This document shows, piece after piece, positions 7,377-13,400 of a stretch of 24,574 nt of DNA. The notes beneath the pieces are model-generated. The model was not told the origin of the DNA. It did no database searches and worked only from the letters and a program-made list of their open reading frames with translations. Made by a program: the position numbers and the translations under genes. The stretch is taken from the NCBI GenBank assembly GCA_038258095.1, contig JBBSQE010000016.1:1-24574 (forward strand). Direction: 5' to 3'. The DNA is from JBBSQE01 sp038258095 (GTDB lineage Bacteria; Actinomycetota; Thermoleophilia; Solirubrobacterales; 70-9). Position 1 is the stretch's first letter. Every line of letters begins with the position of its first letter.

Positions 7377-8906
7377 CTACCCCGCGTCGATCGGAGTGGT
7401 CGTGTCCACTTCGATCCGGGTTGGGTAGTTGGGATGGTCGTAGAGAACCTGAAGGCCGGCATCGAAGCTCGTGCCGACCCGCTCGGAGCTGAGCGCCACG
7501 CCGAGACGCTTCCCCGCCGAGATCGTCCCCTGAGCCTGTCCCGCGACTACCTGCGCAGGATTGAAGTTCAGCGTCAGACGTACCTTTTGCCAGACGAGGG
7601 GATCGCTGGAGACATTTCGTGGCCACGTCGCGAGGCTGTAGCTGAAGTAGGGGTTCGACGGGTTGGAGGAATCGTAGATCGCCGTGTCGGTCGCGACCGG
7701 GGGGGTTCCGGCCTCGGATCGCTTGAAGAGGAAGATGCAGATCTTGCCGGAGTGACTCGCATCGTTGATCGCTCGCGTGTAGAACTCGAGGGTGATCTTG
7801 CCGGTCATCGAGAAGGTGGAGGGCATCGGGTCGGAGACCCAGCGGTGGACGGTCGACTCCGGGTTCTGACCGCTCCCCGAGTAGTTGCATCCGGAGCTGT
7901 CGGGGCGCTTCAGCTGGACGCCGCGGTCGGTGTTCGGCACCGGCTCGAGATAGGCGTCGGTCGCGTAGTCGAAGACCGCGGGGACGGCGGGGTCGTCGGG
8001 GGCAGGATCGGGAGGAGCCGAAGTGAGGAGTGCGTCCGGCGCGCCCAGGGTGGTTCCCGTGTGCAGCCCGCTGACGCAGGTTCCCAGGGTGTTGTGCAGG
8101 AGGTGCTCGCCGGTGATGTCGATCCTGGCCGTGGGTGGGCTCGCCCCGCAGGGCGTGTCGGTCAACCAGAACTGCTGTGCGGTCACCGCCCCGCCGGGCG
8201 GGGGAGCGGGGGCGGTCTGGGCCCCCTTCGTCGGATCGATGAAATCGGATTGAACCTCGACGTAGGGGCGCTGGTAGGACTGGTTGGCCCGCTTTTCGAC
8301 CCGAGCCGCGATCACCACCCGCTTGAAGTCCTGGTTGCCGGGGCAGCTCCCGCAGTTGGGGTCGTTCTGCCAGACGACGAAACGGAAGATCCGCACGGTC
8401 ACATCCCCGACCGCCGTCGTCGGGGAGACGATCGATCCGGGGTTCAACACGCCCTCGGTGACAAAGCCGCCTCCGTAAAGGCTGCCGCCGTTGACGGCCA
8501 TCGGGGCCGGATTGGGGCTGCCCGCGCTCCCGCTGCCCGTCTTGGCGCGATCGAGATAGAACGAACCGGCAGAGACCCTGAAGTCGGGGTTGAGTGGGGC
8601 GGTGGAGGTGCCCGGCAGCGACGTCAGCGCGATCTGGTCATACGGCAGGTTGCGAACCTTCTCCATCTCCTGCTGGACGACGTCGAGAAGCACCTGTGAC
8701 TCCTTCGCGCGCTGAGCGTTCTGGGTCGCAGCGGCGAGCGCCCGCAGGGTCGCGAACGAGCCGATCAGGAGGATCATCGAGGCGATGATCACCTCGATCA
8801 GGGTGAAACCTGACTGCTCGGAGGCGAGCCTGCGCAGGAGCGAGCTCCGAGCCCTCGAGGTCGAGGTCTGCGACCCGGGATCAGATCTGTCAGCTCGTTT
8901 GATCAT
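7377..8906 (-). CDS. Large type IV minor pilin with C-terminal beta-sandwich-like domain, probable tip pilin
   Basis: 509 residues from the ATG at 8906 (MIKRADRSD), which lies just past the previous gene's stop. An open frame reaches 9137, but those residues overlap the upstream gene and look random, so the inner start is chosen. The prepilin signal is clear: a long basic leader, then SG|FTLIEVIIASMILLIG with cleavage after Gly33 and Glu at +5. Residues to about 195 form a pilin head. A domain of about 300 residues follows, with TFSMTGKITLEFYTRAIND, ICIFLFKRSE, KRLGVALSSERVG and VLYDHPNYPTRIEVDTT, a beta-rich pattern I associate with surface proteins of actinobacteria. Ordinary minor pilins are 130-250 residues. 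The size suggests a position at the pilus tip, where bulky domains fit, and an adhesive role (inference). Confidence 0.85.
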   Translation of the reverse strand: MIKRADRSDPGSQTSTSRARSSLLRRLASEQSGFTLIEVIIASMILLIGSFATLRALAAATQNAQRAKESQVLLDVVQQEMEKVRNLPYDQIALTSLPGTSTAPLNPDFRVSAGSFYLDRAKTGSGSAGSPNPAPMAVNGGSLYGGGFVTEGVLNPGSIVSPTTAVGDVTVRIFRFVVWQNDPNCGSCPGNQDFKRVVIAARVEKRANQSYQRPYVEVQSDFIDPTKGAQTAPAPPPGGAVTAQQFWLTDTPCGASPPTARIDITGEHLLHNTLGTCVSGLHTGTTLGAPDALLTSAPPDPAPDDPAVPAVFDYATDAYLEPVPNTDRGVQLKRPDSSGCNYSGSGQNPESTVHRWVSDPMPSTFSMTGKITLEFYTRAINDASHSGKICIFLFKRSEAGTPPVATDTAIYDSSNPSNPYFSYSLATWPRNVSSDPLVWQKVRLTLNFNPAQVVAGQAQGTISAGKRLGVALSSERVGTSFDAGLQVLYDHPNYPTRIEVDTTTPIDAG

Positions 8907-8908
8907 CG

Positions 8909-9490
8909 CTATAGCCCAAGGGTCGCGTTGCGCAGGCTCGCCCCGTCCTGCAGGGTGAGGCTGCCGCGGCCGTCCTTGGTCGGCAGCACGAACTTGACCC
9001 CGACGTAGGTGGGCGGGCTGCCGGTGTAGCTGAAGACCGATGTTGGGTTGTTGATCCCACGGGCGAAGGTCACAGCCGGGCGGGGCGAGGTGCCGTTCTC
9101 GTTTGCAAGCGTCCGCGAGCAGGTCGTGCCGGCACACGTCAGGGTGACCCGGCAGAGGACGGAGGTCGCGCTGGGCGCCCCCGCGCAGGTCGTCTTCACG
9201 TAGGTGCGCATCGAGACCTGTGATCCGGTCGCCGTCTCGACCGAGACACCCTGGCGGATCTCCCGGATCGCACGCTCGAGGGCGACCCGTGTCAGCCCGA
9301 CCTGGTTCGAGCGGTCGGCGAGTGCCGGCTCCTGCCTGATGACGCTGGTGAAGAGGGAGACGGCTCCGGCGATCACGATGGTGAAGATCGTCATCGCGAC
9401 CAGCAGCTCGATCAGCGTCAGCCCCTGCTCCGAGGAAAGGGTGTCGCGCCTGGGCCGGCGAGCTCGAGGAGTGGGTGGTCGGAGGTTCAT
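8909..9490 (-). CDS. Type IV minor prepilin, PilW/PilV-like
   Basis: 193 residues. Basic leader, then EQG|LTLIELLVAMTIFTIVIAGAVSLF, with cleavage after Gly23 and Glu28 at +5: a class III prepilin signal. The head has four cysteines in its middle (TTCAGA, VLCRVTLTCAGTTC), suggesting disulfides. No good Shine-Dalgarno is seen in front of the ATG at 9490. An 8-codon open frame (9513-9487) ends in a TGA overlapping this ATG and might couple translation. It lies downstream of pilA after a strong hairpin and ends 2 bp before the large minor pilin, so the two minor pilins are probably made together at a lower level than PilA. Confidence 0.88.
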   Translation of the reverse strand: MNLRPPTPRARRPRRDTLSSEQGLTLIELLVAMTIFTIVIAGAVSLFTSVIRQEPALADRSNQVGLTRVALERAIREIRQGVSVETATGSQVSMRTYVKTTCAGAPSATSVLCRVTLTCAGTTCSRTLANENGTSPRPAVTFARGINNPTSVFSYTGSPPTYVGVKFVLPTKDGRGSLTLQDGASLRNATLGL

Positions 9491-9518
9491 GGTGAGGGTC
9501 CGCGGAGGAGCATCTGAG

Positions 9519-9546
9519 TTATCGGTTGACGGGCGACGGAGCTAAA
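9519..9546 (-). promoter_or_regulatory. Weak candidate sigma-28/WhiG-type promoter in front of the minor pilin genes
   Basis: On the minus strand ACCGATAA (9519-9526) matches seven of eight bases of the WhiG/FliA -10 consensus GCCGATAA. The -35 position is poor: TTAG at 15 bp or TTTA at 16 bp, against TAAA. It lies between the pilA hairpin (9572-9602) and the minor pilin start (9490), a sensible place for a second promoter. The -10 match alone could be chance. Confidence 0.3.
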
Positions 9547-9571
9547 GGGCTGGTGTCCGGGCCGGCAACGA

Positions 9572-9602
9572 CCAGGGGCGAGCCGGTAAGGCTCGCCCCT
9601 GG
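9572..9602 (-). terminator. 13-bp perfect hairpin downstream of pilA (terminator, attenuator or mRNA-stabilising stem)
   Basis: Positions 9572-9584 and 9590-9602 are perfect inverted repeats of 13 bp (CCAGGGGCGAGCC arm) with a 5-base loop. They begin 49 bp after the pilA stop. The following minus-strand bases are TCGTTG, with no T-tract, so complete intrinsic termination is not assured. Partial read-through would give much PilA and little minor pilin, as T4P assembly requires. Confidence 0.65.
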
Positions 9603-9650
9603 CGATGCTTCGGGCTGATGCTTGCGCATCAGGCTGAGACTGGGGCCGAA

Positions 9651-10100
9651 CTAGCCGCCCCAACCTCCCGTCGGACAACCGCCCTTGCCCGCGGTGTTGC
9701 ACGGGAAGGTGATGGAGCCGGCGTTGTTGACGACCGAGAAATCCTGACCGGGTGTCTTCGAGGTGACCACGATCGTGTACTTGTCGGCGGCCGCCGCGGA
9801 CGCCGTGAACGTTGCACTGTTCAGGGTCGGCTCGATCAGCTTCAGCTTCGCCTCATCGACACCGCTGTAGCTACCGCCGTTATCGGTCGCGTACGTCTCC
9901 ATCGCCACCTGGGCGGTGTGGGCGTACTCCTTGGCCTTGGCGTCGTTGGCCTTGTCCTTCTGGTTGAAGAACGAGGGCAGCGCGATCGCGGCAAGGATGC
10001 CGATAATCAGCATGACGACCAGGAGCTCGATCAGGGTGAACCCTGACTCCTCGCCGGCAAGACGGGCCGAGACCCGCTTACGGAGATTCTGGAGCAGCAT
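9651..10100 (-). CDS. pilA: Major type IV pilin PilA
   Basis: 149 residues. A 20-residue leader ends in EESG, then FTLIELLVVMLIIGILAAIALPSFFNQ: Gly-1, Phe+1, Glu+5 and the canonical hydrophobic assembly helix. The helix continues amphipathically (KDKANDAKAKEYAHTAQVAMETYATDNGGSYSG), followed by a compact beta head. Two cysteines near the end (FPCNTAGKGGCPTGG) bracket a short possible disulfide loop. The ATG at 10100 has a perfect AGGAGG five bases upstream, the best ribosome site in the locus, fitting an abundant subunit. It has its own long leader with a c-di-GMP riboswitch and is followed by a strong hairpin. Processing would be by the PilD encoded downstream. Confidence 0.97.
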   Translation of the reverse strand: MLLQNLRKRVSARLAGEESGFTLIELLVVMLIIGILAAIALPSFFNQKDKANDAKAKEYAHTAQVAMETYATDNGGSYSGVDEAKLKLIEPTLNSATFTASAAAADKYTIVVTSKTPGQDFSVVNNAGSITFPCNTAGKGGCPTGGWGG

Positions 10101-10121
10101 AGGTACCTCCTAAGGACCTAT
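10099..10121 (-). promoter_or_regulatory. pilA ribosome binding site within a small hairpin
   Basis: AGGAGG lies at 10106-10111, five bases from the pilA ATG. On the RNA, AUAGGU (10116-10121) can pair with ACCUAU (10099-10104). This puts the Shine-Dalgarno in an 11-base loop and the first two bases of the AUG in the stem. This is a possible translational control element acting with the upstream riboswitch. The stem is only 6 bp and A/U-rich at one end. Confidence 0.6.
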
Positions 10122-10168
10122 CAATTTCGCCAGAGCCCCTGAGCTGACTGCCACTTGAAGTCACATGA

Positions 10169-10254
10169 CCCCGGTGGTAACCCGGCTCGCTCCCTGAGGA
10201 GCCCCGATGGCTTTGCGTCCCCGCCTCGCGACGGGTTTGCCTTTCGCACCGGAG
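10169..10254 (-). promoter_or_regulatory. Cyclic di-GMP class I riboswitch (GEMM-I) in the pilA leader
   Basis: Read on the minus strand, all hallmarks are present in order. P1 is CTCCGGTG (10247-10254) paired with CACCGGGG (10169-10176). The conserved GGCAAACC is at 10234-10241. P2 is CCCGTC/GGCGGG with a GCGA (GNRA) tetraloop at 10226-10229. The invariant GACGCAAAGCC is at 10209-10219. P3 has a GCTCC-TCAG-GGAGC hairpin (10189-10202), and the closing GGGTTACC is at 10176-10183. By eye alignment to the Vibrio Vc2 aptamer, the ligand-contacting G20 is G here (10241), the c-di-GMP state rather than the cGAMP-preferring A. It begins 154 bases and ends 69 bases upstream of the pilA ATG, so c-di-GMP should set PilA output. 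No T-tract terminator follows, which points to translational control or an alternative helix. The direction of switching is not known. Confidence 0.95.
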
Positions 10255-10279
10255 CACTGGCCCATTCATTACATCTCCC

Positions 10280-10307
10280 CTATCGGCGCCGGCCACCACC
10301 TACTTGA
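10280..10307 (-). promoter_or_regulatory. Candidate sigma-28/WhiG-type promoter for the riboswitch-pilA transcript
   Basis: Minus-strand GCCGATAG (10280-10287) matches seven of eight bases of the WhiG/FliA -10 GCCGATAA. Sixteen bases upstream is TCAA (10304-10307; TCAAGT against the extended TAAAGT). Initiation about 7 bases downstream would start the RNA some 20 bases before the aptamer's first helix, as expected for a riboswitch leader. A competing housekeeping-type -10 (TGTAAT, minus strand) lies just downstream but has no recognisable -35 at 17 bp. Confidence 0.55.
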
Positions 10308-10438
10308 GAGTTGAAACTTGCCTGGATTTCAACCAATTTCGAGTACCGAATCAACGGTTTGCGCGGCGGCCGGCGACCCGCCCGTACATCCGTCGAGAAC
10401 CTCGCCCAATACTCGGGTCCGGCCGGAGCCCGATGAGC
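10308..10438. other. Remainder of the intergenic region between the repeat-protein gene and pilA promoter
   Basis: This lies between the stop of the 1596-aa protein (10439) and the candidate pilA promoter; the whole gene-free gap is 10101-10438. It is less GC-rich near 10308-10360. It holds an imperfect inverted repeat around TCCGGCCGGA (about 10420-10436) just after the stop, which might form a weak terminator stem without a T-run. No coding sequence or RNA gene is seen. Confidence 0.4.
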
Positions 10439-13400
10439 TCAGCGCCGAGCCCGGGCGCGGGGTCCGACGATCCTGAAGCGGCGTGTGGTCGCCCCGGCCT
10501 GGCGGTTGCCGGCGGCGTCCACGGCCTTGACCCAGAGGGTGTGGCGGCGACGGCCGAGACGCCGGAACCGCTTAGGCGACGAACAGCGGAAAAAGCGCCG
10601 GCGGTCAAGCTTGCAGAGAAATCTGGCGGTCGAGTCTTCGGTCCGGTCGGCAAAGCGGAAGACCGGCCTGCGGTTACGGGTCTTGAACGCCGGGCCGTAG
10701 GTGACCCTGGCCCGCGGAGCCGTGGAGTCCTCGATGTAGGTCACGGAGGTAGCCGAGCAGTGCGAGCGGTTTCCGGCGGCGTCGGTCGCGGTCGCGTGGA
10801 TCTCCGTCACCGAGTCATCCGCCACGCTCACGGCAAGGCCTCCGAGAGCCAGCTGGGCGGCGTCCCCGGCCGCGAGCACGCGACCCGAGCAATCCGCCCT
10901 GCGGTAGAGCCGGACGATGGATCCCGCCTCGGCCGAGCCCTGCACGGTGAAGCTGTTGACGTTCGAGGGAGAGGGCGGGCTGGTCGATGCGAGCCTTGGG
11001 GCAGACGGCGGAGTCCTGTCGTCGGGCGGCGGCGCCGAGCTCTCCACATATGAGATCGCATTGCTGCACTCGGACACATTGCCGAGAAAGTCGGTGGCGG
11101 CGGCGCTGATCGTGGAGATGGCCATGGCCGGCACGGTTATCGCGATGCCCCCGCCCCCGAGCTGCGCCGCGCTGCTCGTCGCGGCGACCGCGCCGGTGCA
11201 ATCCGCGCTCAGATAGAGGTTGATCGTCGTTTCAGGCGGAGCGAAACCAGTCACCGCCGGGTGGGTGTCGGCGGCCGGAGAAGCAGGGACCGTTGCGGCG
11301 AGCTGAGGAGCGGCGACGGTGCTGATCTCCTGGTAGAGAAGGAAATCGCTCGAGCAGGGGGAGGTGTTGTTGGCATCGTCGGTCGAAGTCGCTCGAAAGA
11401 CCGAGGTCGAGTCCGGGGGAACGCTGACCTGGATCCCGCTCGAGGAGAAGGTTGCCCCATCGCCCGTGGCAAGCGGGGCGCCGGTGCAGGTCGGCGTCGT
11501 ATAGATGGCGACGGTGTAGTAATCGGGCGCGAAACCGATCACGCGCGGGTTGTTGTCGCTCGACGGGGAAGCCGGGTCGGTTCGGGTGAGGCTCGGCGGG
11601 CCGGTGGTGTCAACCGTGATCGACCGTAGGGCCGGCGTCGGGTCAGTCAGCCCGACAAGGTCCGTGGCGCGGACCTCGAAGGTGTGCGGGCCGTCGGAAA
11701 GCCGGCCGATCGTCGTCGGCGAGGTGCAGCCGGCGAACGCGCCGCCATCGGTGGAGCACTCAAACGTTGAGCCGGGCTCGTTGGAGGAGAAGCCGAAGGT
11801 CGGGAAGGCCGCGACGGTCCGCCCGCTTGGTCCGGTGTCGACCGTCGTGTCCGGGGGAGTGGTGTCGACGATGAAGGTGTTCGTGGCCGGAGTGAGATCG
11901 ATGTTGGTCGCGCTGTCGATCGCTCGCACGTCGAAGGTGTGGCTGCCGTCGGCGAGCGACGAGTGGGCCTGGGGAGAGCTGCACGGGGTGAACGCGGCTC
12001 CGTCGAGGCGGCACTCGAGGGTCGAGCCGGATTCGGTCGAGTGGAACGTGAAGGTGGCCGAGGTCGATTGGCCGGCTCCGGTCCGGCCCGTGTCGATGAT
12101 GGTGTCCGGTGGGGTCGCATCGAGCGTGAAGCTGGAGGTGGCCGGCGTCGAGTCGGTGGTCCCGCCCTGTGAGATCGAGCGGACCGAGAAGGTGTAGGCG
12201 CCGTCGGCGAGACCCGAGTAGGTCCGCGGGTTGGTGCAGGCGCCGTAGGTTCCGGTCGTCGCTCCTGGCCCGTCGAGCTTGCACTCAAACGTGGCGTAGT
12301 TCTCCGAGGAGGAGAAGGAGAAGCTCGGAGCGGGGTTGTTGGTCAGGGCGGCGGGGGCCGAGTCGATCGTCGTGTCGGGAGGCGTCACGGTCGCGACGGT
12401 GAGCGTTGCGGTCGCCGGGGTCTGGTCGGTGTTGCCGGCGGCGTCGGTGGCGCGGACGCTGAAGGCGTGATCACCGGCGGAGAGGCCCGAGTAGGTCTTC
12501 AGCGAGGTGCAGGGCGCGTAGGGGGCGGAGTCGAGCTTGCACTCGAAGCCGGCGCCTGCGTCGGGGCTCGTGAAGGAGACGCTGGCCGAGGAGCCGGTCA
12601 CGGTCGAGGAGGTGATCGTCGTGTCGGGCGCGGTGGTGTCGACCGTGAAGGAGCGCGAGGAGGCGGTGCCGGTGTTGCCGAGCGAGTCGGTGGCGCGGAC
12701 CGAGAAGCTGTGGGCGCCGTCGGCCAGCGAGGGGGCCGTGAAGGGCGAGGTGCAGGCCGCGAAGGCTGCGGCGTCGATCCGGCACTCGAAGGTGGCGCCG
12801 GCCTCCGAGGAGAAGGTGAAGGAGGGCGTCGGGTTGGAGGTCGGCCCCTGAGGCCCAAAGTTGATCGTGGTGTCGGGGGCGGTCGTGTCGACCAGGATCG
12901 TTCTCGTCGCGGGCGTCGCGTCGACGTTGCCGGCCGGGTCGACGGCGCGGACCGCGAACGTGTGGGAGCCGTCGGCGAGCGCGGTCGTGGTGAACGGCGA
13001 GGTGCAGGCGGTGAAGGCCGCGCCATCCACCCGGCACTGGAAGGTCGCGGTTCCGTCGGGCGAAGAGAAGGTGTAGGTCGGGATCGACCCGGAGGTCAGG
13101 CCAGACGGGCCCGTGTCGATCGTCGTGTCGGGCGCGGTGATGTCGATCGTGAAGTTCCGGGTGTCCGGCGTCGCGTCCGTGTTCGAGGCGAGGTCGGTCG
13201 CTCGCACAGAGAAGGTGTGCGGGCCCTCGGCCAGCGGACCGTAGCCGCGCGGCGAGGAGCACGCCCCGTAGATGCCGCCGTCCAGTGAGCACTCGAAGGT
13301 CGAGCCGGCCTCGGCCGAATGGAATGTGAACGAGGGCGAGACGACGGCGGTCGGACCAGACGGGCCGGAGTCGATGATCGTGTCCGGCGCGATCGTGTCG

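Noticed and set aside
8907..9137. N-terminal extension of the large minor pilin to 9137
   Set aside because: The extension lies within the upstream minor pilin gene in another frame, is compositionally random and would put 110 residues before the prepilin cleavage site; the ATG at 8906 gives a sensible leader.
9999..10006. Exact GCCGATAA on the plus strand within pilA as an antisense promoter
   Set aside because: It is the complement of the Ile-Ile-Gly codons of the conserved pilin helix and has no TAAA at 15-16 bp.
10169..10254. Reading the pilA aptamer as a cGAMP-selective GEMM-Ib variant
   Set aside because: The base aligned to the discriminating G20 is G rather than A, which favours c-di-GMP; a binding test would settle it.
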